Assembly: GCF_040081985.1 (NCBI RefSeq)
Contig: NZ_JBEBMH010000002.1
Coordinates: 558,001-622,000, forward strand
Source of the DNA: Kumtagia yinganensis
GTDB lineage: Bacteria > Pseudomonadota > Alphaproteobacteria > Rhizobiales > Rhizobiaceae
Reading direction: 5' to 3'
Length of the DNA: 64,000 nucleotides
The notes below the pieces were generated by a model. That model had not been told where the DNA came from and searched no databases. It saw nothing but the letters and a program-made list of their open reading frames with translations. Below are positions 9,131 to 17,440 of the stretch, piece by piece. Position numbers and translations under genes: made by a program. Each line of letters opens with the position of its first letter. The first letter of the stretch is position 1.

Positions 9131-9972
9131 AGCCGGCCGGCGCGGAGCATAAACCGAACGCTAAAACTCCCGGTGACGCTAACGACACCGTGCCTTCATT
9201 CACTGATCCGGACACGACCATCGACGCCTTCCATCGCGGCCGGTTTTTCCTCGTGCAGCAGAAAAGGGGCGCACATCGGGCTGGCATGGACGCGCTGGTG
9301 CTGGCAGCCGCCGTGCCAAGGGATTTTTCCGGGCTGGCGGTCGATTTCGGCGCCGGGGCCGGGGCGGTCGGTTTTGCGGTAGCGGCGCGATGCCGGAAAG
9401 CGTCCGTCCTGTTGGTCGAACGCTCGACGGAGATGGCCGACTGTGCGGAGCGCTCTATCGCCCATCCGGGCAACTCCGCGCTGGCTTCGCGGATTTCGCT
9501 CCTGGTCGCCGATGTCGCACTGACCGGTAAGGCGCGTGCCGCTTCCGGGCTGGCCGACCGTTCCGCCGATTTCGTGCTGATGAACCCGCCCTTCAACGAT
9601 GGCCGCGACCGCGCCACGCCGGACACGCTGCGCCGCGAGGCACATGTCGCCGACGAGAATGTCTTCGAGGACTGGCTGCGCAGCGCCGCCGCCGTGCTCA
9701 AGCCGCGTGGCAGGCTGGCGCTGATCGCCCGGCCCGCCTCGCTCGGGCCAATCCTGTCGGCATTAGCGGGCCGGTTCGGCGGTGCCGAGGTCATGCCAAT
9801 CCACGCAACCGCCGATCGGCCGGCGATCCGCCTAGTGGTGCGGGCCGTGCGCGGCGCACGCGGCGTGCCGTCGCTGATGCCGGCATTGATCCTGCACGAA
9901 CAGGCCGACAAACGTTTCACGCCGCGCGCCGAGGCGATAAATGCCGGCGAAGCCTCGCTTTTCATGGATTGA
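9127..9972 (+). CDS. TrmN6-like N6-adenine methyltransferase
   Basis: A 281-residue SAM-dependent methyltransferase. Visible motifs are the SAM-binding glycine region DFGAGAGAVGF and the catalytic NPPF motif (LMNPPFNDGRD) typical of N6-adenine methyltransferases. The closest characterised relative is the tRNA1(Val) A37 methyltransferase TrmN6 (YfiC), so a tRNA substrate is plausible, though an rRNA or protein substrate (HemK-like) is not excluded. It uses a GTG start overlapping the stop of the DUF2007 gene. The first 30 residues are low-complexity and may not be conserved. Confidence 0.85.
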   Translation: MKPAGAEHKPNAKTPGDANDTVPSFTDPDTTIDAFHRGRFFLVQQKRGAHRAGMDALVLAAAVPRDFSGLAVDFGAGAGAVGFAVAARCRKASVLLVERSTEMADCAERSIAHPGNSALASRISLLVADVALTGKARAASGLADRSADFVLMNPPFNDGRDRATPDTLRREAHVADENVFEDWLRSAAAVLKPRGRLALIARPASLGPILSALAGRFGGAEVMPIHATADRPAIRLVVRAVRGARGVPSLMPALILHEQADKRFTPRAEAINAGEASLFMD

Positions 9973-10047
9973 TGCCGGTTATGCTTGCGTGGCGCGCGCC
10001 AATCCCTACATGCATTTGACGACAAACGTATCCGGAGCCCCTTCACC

Positions 10048-10917
10048 GTGACGTCATTGATGCGCCGCCTGCTGCCGAAATCGATGCGGTCGGACGGCGT
10101 CACCATTCCGGTGGTGCGGCTGAGCGGCACGATCATGGCCGGCGGCGGCCAGTTCCGCCCGACGCTTTCGCTGGCTTCCACCGCCGGAGTCCTGGAAAAG
10201 GCATTCTCGGTCAAGGACGCGCCGGCCGTCGCCATCTCGATCAATTCGCCGGGCGGTTCGCCGGTGCAGTCGCGGCTGATCTACCAGCGCATCCGCGACC
10301 TGGCGACCGAGAAGAACAAGAAGGTACTGGTGTTCGTCGAGGATGTCGCAGCGTCCGGCGGCTACATGATCGCGGTCGCCGGCGACGAGATTATCGCCGA
10401 CCCGTCCTCCATCGTCGGCTCGATCGGCGTGGTTTCGGCTTCGTTCGGCTTTCCGGAACTGATGCAGAAGATCGGCGTCGAGCGCCGCGTCTACACGGCC
10501 GGCCGCAACAAGGCAGTGCTCGATCCCTTCCAGCCGGAGAAGGAAGAGGATGTCGAACGCCTGAAGGCCTTGCAGATCGAAATCCACGAGACCTTCATCG
10601 ACCTCGTCAAGGATCGGCGCGGCGACAGGCTTTCGGAGGATCCGGACCTGTTCACCGGACTTTTCTGGACCGGCAAGAAAGGCCTCTCGCTCGGTCTGGT
10701 CGACGCGATCGGCGACATGCGCGGCACGCTGAAGGCGCGTTTCGGCGACAGGACGCAGATGAAGCTGATCACCCAGCCGCGCGGGCTTTTTGGCCGTCGG
10801 ATCGGACTGTTCGGGTCGAGTGCCGGCGTTCCTGCGGCTGACATGGCCGGCGCAGCGGTCGAGGGGCTTCTCGATGCCGCCGAGCAACGCGCGTTGTGGA
10901 GCCGATACGGGCTTTAA
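10048..10917 (+). CDS. S49 family (SppA-like) serine peptidase
   Basis: A 289-residue peptidase of the SppA/signal-peptide-peptidase family (S49), using a Ser-Lys dyad. The serine is in VEDVAASGGYMIA and the candidate lysine in GRNKAVLDPF; SPGGSP near residue 70 is the crotonase-like oxyanion loop. I start it at a GTG preceded by GGAG; an ATG four codons later is also possible. No long N-terminal membrane anchor is visible, so it may be the short soluble form. Cytoplasmic or membrane-peripheral processing of leader peptides is the usual role. Confidence 0.9.
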   Translation: MTSLMRRLLPKSMRSDGVTIPVVRLSGTIMAGGGQFRPTLSLASTAGVLEKAFSVKDAPAVAISINSPGGSPVQSRLIYQRIRDLATEKNKKVLVFVEDVAASGGYMIAVAGDEIIADPSSIVGSIGVVSASFGFPELMQKIGVERRVYTAGRNKAVLDPFQPEKEEDVERLKALQIEIHETFIDLVKDRRGDRLSEDPDLFTGLFWTGKKGLSLGLVDAIGDMRGTLKARFGDRTQMKLITQPRGLFGRRIGLFGSSAGVPAADMAGAAVEGLLDAAEQRALWSRYGL

Positions 10918-10999
10918 ATAGCAGGCGGTTTTCCGCTATGATGTCCGGATGCCGACCTGAACGGGCCATCCGGACGTTCGATGAAGGGAGGGAAATGTC

Positions 11000-11185
11000 A
11001 TGCCGCAGCTCATCTTCTTCGCCGTCGTCGGCGTGGTCGCCTATTTCGGCTATCGCCATTTCGTGCGGGAGGCCGAGCGCGTGACCGCGAAAATCAGGCG
11101 CCACGAGCAGCAGGCGAAGACTCAGGCAAACGGCACGTTGGTGTTCGACCCCAAGACCGGCGAATATCGCCCCGCCAAGGACTGA
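11000..11185 (+). CDS. small single-pass membrane protein
   Basis: A 61-residue protein with one N-terminal membrane segment (MPQLIFFAVVGVVAYFGY) and a basic, hydrophilic tail that ends in a motif-like FDPKTGEYRPAKD. A strong ribosome binding site (GGGAGGG) precedes the ATG. It lies between the S49 protease and ispE, and short proteins with this layout are found at the same place in other Rhizobiales. The function is unknown. Confidence 0.8.
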   Translation: MPQLIFFAVVGVVAYFGYRHFVREAERVTAKIRRHEQQAKTQANGTLVFDPKTGEYRPAKD

Positions 11186-11194
11186 TCCCCCATC

Positions 11195-12094
11195 GTGCCG
11201 GAGACAGTCGCGGCCGTCGCGGAAGCTGCGCGAGCCAAGATCAACCTCGCCCTGCATGTCACCGGCAGACGGAGCGACGGCTATCATCTGATTGAAAGCC
11301 TTTCCGTGTTCACGGCATTCGGCGACCAGATCGCCATTGGGCCGGCGCCACGCGACCTGTTCACGGTTTCCGGAGCTTTTGCACAGGAAATCCCGAGCGG
11401 CCCAGACAATCTGGCCGTCCGCGCACGCGACGGCTTGCGCAAGGCAGCCGGGGTGGCAGCCGCCGGGCCGGTGCTGATCTTCCTGGAAAAGAACATTCCC
11501 ACTTCGTCCGGCGTCGGCGGTGGGTCAAGCGACGCGGCGGCGGTGCTGCGGGGACTCGTTCGATACTGGAAAGTCGATATCGAAGCGGACGCGCTCGCGC
11601 GCATCGGATTGGCGCTGGGCGCAGACGTACCGATGTGCCTGCATGCGCGGCCGCTGGTCGCGCGCGGCATTGGCGAGATCGTTGAGCCGGTGGAGAAATT
11701 TCCGTCGCTGGCGCTGGTGCTGGTCAATCCGCGCGTCGCCATCGGCACGCCGCAGGTTTTCGCCGCGCTGGCAAGGCGGGAGAACCCGCCGCTTCCGCCC
11801 CTACCCAAGAATCCGGACACGGCCGCCCTCGCCGGCTGGCTGGCCGCGACCCGCAATGACCTGATGGCGCCGGCCAAAAACCTCGCACCGACGATCGGCG
11901 ATGCGCTCGAAGCGCTTGACGGTACAGGCGCCGCCTTCGCACGGATGTCAGGGTCCGGCGCAACATGCTTTGGCCTTTTCAAGGACCGCGCTTGCGCTGA
12001 ACAAGGGGCCCAAGCGATTTCCGCGGCCCATCCCGGCTGGTTCGTCGTCGCGACCGAGACCACAGCCTCGGCTCCGCGGCAGAAGGAGCATTAG
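11195..12094 (+). CDS. ispE: 4-diphosphocytidyl-2-C-methyl-D-erythritol kinase
   Basis: GHMP-family kinase of the non-mevalonate (MEP) isoprenoid pathway; it phosphorylates CDP-methylerythritol at the 2-hydroxyl using ATP. Seen in the 299-residue protein: N-terminal ARAKINLALHVTGRR with the catalytic lysine, the glycine-rich ATP loop SSGVGGGSSDAAAV, GADVPMCL with the catalytic aspartate, and the C-terminal MSGSGATCFGL. The start is GTG, nine bases after the stop of the small membrane protein. It functions upstream of the polyprenyl synthase encoded nearby. Confidence 0.96.
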   Translation: MPETVAAVAEAARAKINLALHVTGRRSDGYHLIESLSVFTAFGDQIAIGPAPRDLFTVSGAFAQEIPSGPDNLAVRARDGLRKAAGVAAAGPVLIFLEKNIPTSSGVGGGSSDAAAVLRGLVRYWKVDIEADALARIGLALGADVPMCLHARPLVARGIGEIVEPVEKFPSLALVLVNPRVAIGTPQVFAALARRENPPLPPLPKNPDTAALAGWLAATRNDLMAPAKNLAPTIGDALEALDGTGAAFARMSGSGATCFGLFKDRACAEQGAQAISAAHPGWFVVATETTASAPRQKEH

Positions 12095-12096
12095 GC

Positions 12097-12642
12097 ATGG
12101 CGCCAAGCGACCGCCCCTTCATCCCCGTCGGCATCGCAGTGCTCACCGTGTCCGACACGCGCACGCTGGCCGACGACAAATCCGGCCAGACACTCGCCGA
12201 CCGCATCGCCGAGGCCGGCCATGTGCTGGCAGACCGCGCCATCGTCACGGACGACAAGGACAAAATCCGCGAGAAGGTGCTGGGATGGTCGCGTGATGAA
12301 AAGATCGACGTGGTGATCACCACAGGCGGCACTGGCTTTACCGGCCGCGACGTGACGCCGGAAGCGCTGGAGCCGATCTTCGAAAAGCGCATGGACGGCT
12401 TTTCCGAAGTTTTCCACCGCATTTCCTACGACAAGATCGGCACGTCGACGATCCAGTCGCGGGCGACCGGCGGCGTCGTCAACGCCACCTTCGTCTTCGT
12501 GCTGCCGGGCTCGCCCGGCGCCTGCCGCGACGCCTGGGACGGCATCTTGAAAGCTCAGTTCGACTACCGGCACATGCCCTGCAATTTCGTGGAGATCATG
12601 CCGCGGCTGGACGAGCATTTGAAGCGGGGCGGCAAATCCTGA
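12097..12642 (+). CDS. moaB: molybdenum cofactor biosynthesis protein B
   Basis: MoaB/Mog-family molybdopterin adenylyltransferase domain, 181 residues, which adenylates molybdopterin before molybdate insertion. The family signature TTGGTGFTGRDVTPEAL is present, followed by ATGGVVNATFVFVLPGSPGA. It starts two bases after the ispE stop, so the two are probably co-transcribed despite unrelated pathways. Whether it acts as a true adenylyltransferase or is an accessory MoaB cannot be told from the sequence. Confidence 0.94.
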   Translation: MAPSDRPFIPVGIAVLTVSDTRTLADDKSGQTLADRIAEAGHVLADRAIVTDDKDKIREKVLGWSRDEKIDVVITTGGTGFTGRDVTPEALEPIFEKRMDGFSEVFHRISYDKIGTSTIQSRATGGVVNATFVFVLPGSPGACRDAWDGILKAQFDYRHMPCNFVEIMPRLDEHLKRGGKS

Positions 12643-12670
12643 CGGCCGGCCCGCAGGCAGAGCACACTTA

Positions 12671-13183
12671 TCAGTTCCGCCGAGGCTCGGCGACCCGGAT
12701 CTCCGCATCCAGCCGCCGCGACGCCAGCCCGCGCGCGATCGCCTCGGCACTCTGCGCGGACTTCGCAAGCGCCATTGCCTGGCCCTTGCGGATGACGAGG
12801 CCCTCCGCCAGCGCCGTTGGAGCCGAGAAAATGCGTGAAAAAAGCGGCTTGCGGTCGGCACGGCTGCGCGAGAAGCGGGCCGGCATCGACACTTTGGCAA
12901 TGTGGCCGATGACCGCCTCGGTCCAGCCGTCGACCAGGCGCGCGCCCGGCTCGAGCATCAACAGCCATTCCCCCTTGGCCTGACGGATGCCCGCTGCGAT
13001 GCCGCCGTCGGCGACATAGTGGCAGCCGGCATGGTCGGCGACCCGGTGCGTCTGGTCGGTCGAGCCGCGGTCGCAGACGATCACGTCGCGCACCACACCC
13101 TCCACCGCCGCGCCGACCAGCGACGCCAGCGTGCGCGCCAAGGCCTCCTCGTCGTTCCTGGTCTCGATGAGCACGGTGAGCAT
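12671..13183 (-). CDS. family 2 glycosyltransferase-like protein
   Basis: A short (170-residue) GT-A-fold protein. It begins MLTVLIETRNDEEALARTLA, the usual family 2 start, followed by the nucleotide-binding DVIVCDRGSTDQTH. The canonical DXD is not obvious (GEWLLMLEPGARL occupies its position), so activity is uncertain. It converges with moaB and is found next to moaB in other rhizobia (from memory). It could be a degenerate or specialised glycosyltransferase; no acceptor can be proposed. Confidence 0.8.
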   Translation of the reverse strand: MLTVLIETRNDEEALARTLASLVGAAVEGVVRDVIVCDRGSTDQTHRVADHAGCHYVADGGIAAGIRQAKGEWLLMLEPGARLVDGWTEAVIGHIAKVSMPARFSRSRADRKPLFSRIFSAPTALAEGLVIRKGQAMALAKSAQSAEAIARGLASRRLDAEIRVAEPRRN

Positions 13184-13381
13184 TGCTTAGCCGAATAGCG
13201 GGTCGCGAAGCGAAATGCCAGCATGGCGCGCAACCGGCCGTTTCCCAGGCTCAGCCGGCTCTCGGCATCGCACCCCTATTGGCAGGACGTGGCGGGAGTG
13301 AAATGCGCAGCACGCCGCCGAGCGAGGCGAGAAGCAGAAAAGTTCTTGATTTGTTCCAAATGAGCAAATAGGAATAGTTTC

Positions 13382-14587
13382 ATGAACGCCCCGATTCGAC
13401 ATAGCTCCGAAACCCCTTGGGAACGCGCCAGGATGGAACAGATCGTGCGCGCCGACATTGCCGCCTTTGGGAGCGGAAGGTCGGAAATGGCCAATGCGAT
13501 GATCGAGGAAAGCGGCGTGCGGATCGACGGGGAACGGCGGCGCGGCCGCGGCGCCGGGGTCAATCCGTCCGGCCGGTTCGAGCCGGTAAGCCGTCATGTC
13601 TTCGACGACGGCTGGGAATCGCTGGAGGAATTGCCGCCGTTCAAGACCGAGGTGCAGGTGGAACGGCCGCGCACCATCATCACCCGCAACACCTCGCCCG
13701 ACATCTCCTTCGACCGGTCGATCAACCCCTATCGCGGCTGCGAGCATGGCTGCGTCTACTGCTTCGCACGGCCGACGCACAGTTTCATGGGCTTGTCGCC
13801 GGGCCTGGATTTCGAATCGAAGCTGTTCGCCAAGCCGGATGCGGCGCGGCTGCTGGAAAAGGAGCTTTCGAAGGAAGGCTACCAACCGCGCACCATCGCA
13901 ATCGGCACCAACACCGATCCGTACCAGCCGATCGAGAAGAAATACCGCATCATGCGGGAGGTGCTCGAAGTGCTGGAGGCATTCGGCCACCCCGTTGGCA
14001 TCGTGACCAAATCTGCGCTGGTGACGCGGGACATCGACATTCTTGCGCGCATGGCGGAGAGAGGGCTCGCCAAGGTGGCGCTGTCAGTGACCAGCCTCGA
14101 CCGCATGCTGGCGCGCACCATGGAGCCGCGCGCCTCGACGCCGACCAAACGACTGGAGGCCCTGCGGATGCTGAACGACGCGGGCATCCCGGTCTCGGTG
14201 ATGGTGGCGCCGATCGTTCCCGGTCTCAACGACCATGAGATCGAGCGCATCCTCGATTCCGCGGCGAGTGTCGGAGCGCGCGAGGCGGGCTATGTCATCC
14301 TGCGGCTGCCGCTGGAAGTCAGTCCGATCTTCAAGGACTGGCTGCTGCGCCATTATCCCGACCGCTACCGCCACGTGATGTCGCTGATCCGCTCGATGCG
14401 CGACGGCAAGGATTATGATTCGGAATGGGGAAAACGCATGAAAGGCTCGGGTCCCTACGCCTGGCAGATCGGCCGGCGCTTCGAGATCGCCGCCAAGAAA
14501 CTCGGTCTCAACCAGGAACGGACGCGGCTGCGGACGGATCTGTTCAAGGGGACGGAGAAACGGACGGAGCAATTGATGTTGTTGTGA
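13382..14587 (+). CDS. PA0069/Rv2578c-family radical SAM protein
   Basis: A 401-residue radical SAM enzyme. The cluster-binding motif CxxxCxxC is in GCEHGCVYCFARP at about residue 120, preceded by SPDISFDRSINPYRG, the signature of the family often named PA0069 or Rv2578c; relatives include spore photoproduct lyase-like proteins. No reaction is firmly established for this family. The N-terminal 90 residues are basic (RRRGRGAG), suggesting nucleic acid contact (inference). The 198 bases before it hold no gene that I recognise. Confidence 0.9.
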   Translation: MNAPIRHSSETPWERARMEQIVRADIAAFGSGRSEMANAMIEESGVRIDGERRRGRGAGVNPSGRFEPVSRHVFDDGWESLEELPPFKTEVQVERPRTIITRNTSPDISFDRSINPYRGCEHGCVYCFARPTHSFMGLSPGLDFESKLFAKPDAARLLEKELSKEGYQPRTIAIGTNTDPYQPIEKKYRIMREVLEVLEAFGHPVGIVTKSALVTRDIDILARMAERGLAKVALSVTSLDRMLARTMEPRASTPTKRLEALRMLNDAGIPVSVMVAPIVPGLNDHEIERILDSAASVGAREAGYVILRLPLEVSPIFKDWLLRHYPDRYRHVMSLIRSMRDGKDYDSEWGKRMKGSGPYAWQIGRRFEIAAKKLGLNQERTRLRTDLFKGTEKRTEQLMLL

Positions 14588-14795
14588 GGCAGTCGGCAAT
14601 GGGCAGTCGGCAGTAGGGCAGTAGGGCAGTAGGGCAGTAGAAAGAGAGCGCGACCATTCGAGACGATCAACAGATGGGCAGCGACCTTCGCTCGACACAA
14701 ATCTTAAAATGAATGCACGGAACGGCCATTCCTACTGCCCTACTGCCCTACTGCCCTACTGCCCTACTGCCCTACTGCCCTACTGCCCTACTGCC
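14588..14795. repeat. inverted pair of octamer tandem arrays
   Basis: Four perfect copies of GGCAGTAG (14609-14640), preceded by degenerate copies from 14588, face eight perfect copies of the complementary octamer CTACTGCC (14732-14795). A 91-base spacer separates them. Transcribed RNA or extruded DNA could form a stem of at least 32 bp in several registers. It begins directly after the radical SAM stop codon and ends about 107 bases before rnhB. Unequal copy number between the arms suggests slippage. Confidence 0.95.
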
Positions 14796-14902
14796 TCTTC
14801 CAGTCCCCGGGCCGCCCCTGCCCGGAGGCGCCTTCCCCGCCCCCGCCCCGAGGCCGGGAAGGCCTTGCGGAGAATCGGAACGGATGCGAGTCTTGCCGCA
14901 CA

Positions 14903-15583
14903 ATGGCTCGTCCGTCTTCCGATTCTCCGCCCCTCTTCGACCTGGCGTTCAAGCCGGATTTTTCGTTCGAGCGAAAGGCGATGAAGCGTGGGCTGTGGCC
15001 GCTTGCCGGGCTTGACGAGGCGGGCCGCGGGCCGCTGGCGGGGCCGGTCGTAGCGGCCGCCGTGATCCTCGATCCCAAGCGCATTCCGGAAGGTCTGGAT
15101 GATTCAAAACGGCTTACGGCGCAAGCGCGTGAAGACCTGTTCGCGATCATTCTCGGCACGGCCGTCGGCGTCGCGGTCGCCTCGGTCAGCGCCACCGGCA
15201 TCGACCGCATCAACATATTGCGCGCCAGCCTCGAGGCGATGCGACGCGCCGTGTGCGGGCTGCATGTCAAACCGCTGCACGCACTGGTCGACGGCCGTGA
15301 CGTGCCGCCCGGCCTAGCTTGCGGTGCCGAGGCGCTGGTCAAGGGCGACCAGCGCTCGCAGTCCATCGCCGCGGCATCGATCGTGGCAAAGGTCATGCGC
15401 GACCGGATGATGGAGAATTGCGGCCGGGTTCATGCCCACTACGGCTTCGAAAGCCATATGGGCTACGCCACCCAGCGCCACCGCACCGCCATCGGCACGC
15501 ATGGCGCCCTGCCCCGCATACACCGCACAACCTTCGCACCGTTCCGGGTGGAGGAGACTGTCGCGGTGCTGATCGAGGCGTAG
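14903..15583 (+). CDS. rnhB: ribonuclease HII
   Basis: Removes ribonucleotides from RNA/DNA hybrids by metal-dependent hydrolysis. The 226-residue protein has the catalytic block GLDEAGRGPLAGPV (Asp and Glu), DSKRL, HALVDGRD with a further aspartate, and SIAAASIVAKVMRDR. The N-terminal 30 residues (MARPSSDSPPLFDLAFKPDF) precede the catalytic domain, as in rhizobial homologues. It sits beside the atp cluster and is convergent with it, separated by a palindromic element and a terminator. Confidence 0.96.
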   Translation: MARPSSDSPPLFDLAFKPDFSFERKAMKRGLWPLAGLDEAGRGPLAGPVVAAAVILDPKRIPEGLDDSKRLTAQAREDLFAIILGTAVGVAVASVSATGIDRINILRASLEAMRRAVCGLHVKPLHALVDGRDVPPGLACGAEALVKGDQRSQSIAAASIVAKVMRDRMMENCGRVHAHYGFESHMGYATQRHRTAIGTHGALPRIHRTTFAPFRVEETVAVLIEA

Positions 15584-15614
15584 ACGGCAGCCTATTTGTC
15601 CGAGTTGGCCTGCT

Positions 15615-15860
15615 CTCGCCAAGCTGGAACACCCTCATCCGACCTCGCTTCGCTCGGCCACCGCCCTGGCCCGAGCCACGGGTCTCGGCCCGTCCTTGGG
15701 ACCCACCAGGGGAGAAGGTGGAGCGCGGCGCTTCCGGTTCCGCAAATCATCAACGTTGGAGACTTGCGGAAGCGCCGGTGCGAGACTCCGCCTTCTCCCC
15801 TTGTGGGAGAAGGCGTCGAGGCGAAGCCGAGACGGATGAGGGGTGTTCCAGCTTGGCGAG
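15615..15860. repeat. palindromic mosaic element between rnhB and atpF
   Basis: Outer arms CTCGCCAAGCTGGAACACC.. and ..GGTGTTCCAGCTTGGCGAG are inverted, with one base of length difference over the 27-28 base arms. Inside the right half lies a second hairpin built on CCTTCTCCCC/GGGAGAAGG, and the centre contains AACGTTGGAG. The element at 62959-63162 is of the same family. It has no coding capacity of its own. Bases 15584-15614 hold nothing recognisable. Confidence 0.9.
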
Positions 15861-15918
15861 ATGACAGAAAGAAACCGGCGTCTGGGAGAAACGGAGGCGG
15901 CTTGCTACCGCATCATAA

Positions 15919-15949
15919 CAAAAAGCCGCCGGAGTGCGGCGGCTTTTTG
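15919..15949 (-). terminator. rho-independent terminator of the atp cluster
   Basis: On the minus strand an 11-bp stem (AAAAGCCGCCG paired with CGGCGGCTTTT) closes a 5-base loop and ends in a run of T. It starts 22 bases after the atpF stop codon. The symmetric A/T runs would let it act on both strands. Confidence 0.9.
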
Positions 15950-15971
15950 GAAACTCGGACAACGAAGCCCG

Positions 15972-16451
15972 TCAGTTCAACCGGCTCTTCAGCGCGTCCA
16001 GCGACGACTTGAACAACTCGCCGCCGACCTTGGCGTCGACCTTCGCGGCAAGCACGGCGCGCGAGGCCTCGACCGCGATGTCGACGGCCTTGGAACGGAC
16101 CTCGTTCACCGCTTCGCGCTCGGCCTGGCCGATCTTCTGCTCGGCGAGCGCGGTCCGGCGCGCGACATAATCTTCGGTCTTCTGCTTGGCGTCCGCCACC
16201 AGCAGCTCAGCCTCACGCTTCGCATGCTCGACGATGTCGGCCGCGTCCTTCTCAGCTTCCTTGCGCTTGCGCTGGTATTCGGCGAGCAGTTGCTGCGCTT
16301 CCTCACGCAGGCGGCGCGCCTCTTCCAGCTCGGCCTTAATCTTCTCGGCGCGAGAATCCAGCGACTTGCCGATAGTGCCAGGCACCTTCATGTAGAAGAC
16401 GATGGCGAGGAAGATGACGAGGGCGATGAAAGCCCAGAATGTGGCATCCAT
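15972..16451 (-). CDS. atpF: ATP synthase Fo subunit b
   Basis: 159-residue b subunit forming half of the peripheral stalk that holds the F1 head. One N-terminal membrane helix (ATFWAFIALVIFLAIVFYM) is followed by a long charged coiled coil (about residues 30-150). It is the last gene of the leftward atp cluster, 11 bases after the paralogous b' subunit. Rhizobia use a b/b' heterodimer, which the two adjacent genes match. Confidence 0.95.
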   Translation of the reverse strand: MDATFWAFIALVIFLAIVFYMKVPGTIGKSLDSRAEKIKAELEEARRLREEAQQLLAEYQRKRKEAEKDAADIVEHAKREAELLVADAKQKTEDYVARRTALAEQKIGQAEREAVNEVRSKAVDIAVEASRAVLAAKVDAKVGGELFKSSLDALKSRLN

Positions 16452-16462
16452 GATCGTCTCCC

Positions 16463-17086
16463 TCAGCTCGCCGCCTTGACGGCCGCCGCGACATCCGCCT
16501 TGTCGGCGCTGCCGACCAGCGAACGCACGATCTCGGCGGCGGTGTCTTCGGCGATGGTGCCAACCTCGTTCATAGCCTTGGCCTTGATCGAAGCGATATT
16601 GGCCTCCGCCGCCGCAAGCTTGGCTTCCAACTCGGCCTCGACGCGCTTCTGTTCCGCATCTGCGTCGACGCGGGCGCCGTCGCGGGCCTTCTGGCCGATC
16701 GCATTGGCGTTGGTCTTGGCCTGCGCCAGTTCCTGCTCGTAGGCAGCAACTGCCGCGTCGGCCTCGCCCTTCATGCGAGCCGCCTGTTCGAGGTCCTGGG
16801 CGATGCGATCGCTGCGGACTTCGAGGATGCCGCCAATGCGGGGCAGAACGACCTTCTTCAGGAACAGATAGAACAGCCCGAAAGTAATCGCCAGCCAGAG
16901 GATCTGGGAGGGGAAATGCGTCGGATCGAACGGCGGGAATGCTCCGCCGCCATGCTCGGCGCCTGCCTCCGTGTGGCCTTCAAGGCCCGGATGGGCCTCG
17001 CCCTCCGGATGCGCTTCGCCTTCCGGGTGTGCGCTATTGGCCGCCGGGGCGGCTTCCTGAGCGTAGCCAGGTGTCACAAACATCAT
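16463..17086 (-). CDS. atpG: ATP synthase Fo subunit b'
   Basis: 207-residue second peripheral-stalk subunit (b', also named AtpF2 or AtpX). A short leader (MMFVTPGYAQEAAPA) is followed by a His/Glu-rich stretch with a repeated AHPEGE unit, then FPPFDPTHFPSQILWLAITF, the usual motif before and into the membrane helix, then a coiled coil. The start may be the second Met. The histidine-rich repeat is longer than I recall in most homologues and could bind metal (speculative). Confidence 0.93.
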   Translation of the reverse strand: MMFVTPGYAQEAAPAANSAHPEGEAHPEGEAHPGLEGHTEAGAEHGGGAFPPFDPTHFPSQILWLAITFGLFYLFLKKVVLPRIGGILEVRSDRIAQDLEQAARMKGEADAAVAAYEQELAQAKTNANAIGQKARDGARVDADAEQKRVEAELEAKLAAAEANIASIKAKAMNEVGTIAEDTAAEIVRSLVGSADKADVAAAVKAAS

Positions 17087-17143
17087 CGTCCCCTGTCAGG
17101 AACCGGCCGCGGCATGCGGCCGGCAACATTTACCCGATGGATA

Positions 17144-17368
17144 TCAGGTGAACAGCAGGAGGAGGGCGACGAGCAGCGAGAAGATGCCCAGCGCTTCCGT
17201 AACGGCGAAGCCGAAGATCAGGCGGCCGAACTGGCCGTCGGCAGCCGACGGATTGCGCAGCGCGCCCGCCAGATAGTTGCCGAAGATGGTGCCGAGGCCG
17301 ATACCGGCGCCGCCCATGCCGAGGCAGGCAATGCCTGCGCCGATCGCCTTTGCTGCATCTACTTCCAT
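17144..17368 (-). CDS. atpE: ATP synthase Fo subunit c
   Basis: 74-residue proteolipid of the rotor ring. Two hydrophobic helices flank the polar loop ALRNPSAADGQ. The ion-carrying glutamate is in FAVTEALGIF. No Na+-specific ligand pattern is apparent, so proton coupling is expected. It lies between atpB and the b' gene, as usual in Rhizobiales. Confidence 0.97.
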   Translation of the reverse strand: MEVDAAKAIGAGIACLGMGGAGIGLGTIFGNYLAGALRNPSAADGQFGRLIFGFAVTEALGIFSLLVALLLLFT

Positions 17369-17440
17369 GTCAAGCTCCTTATTGGATCGAAATCCGGTTG
17401 AAATTCATGCGGGTGACGGCAGCGGTCCGCGGATCAGTTC

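Noticed and set aside
14588..14795. CRISPR array
   Set aside because: The repeats are contiguous 8-base units with no unique spacers, and there are no cas genes.
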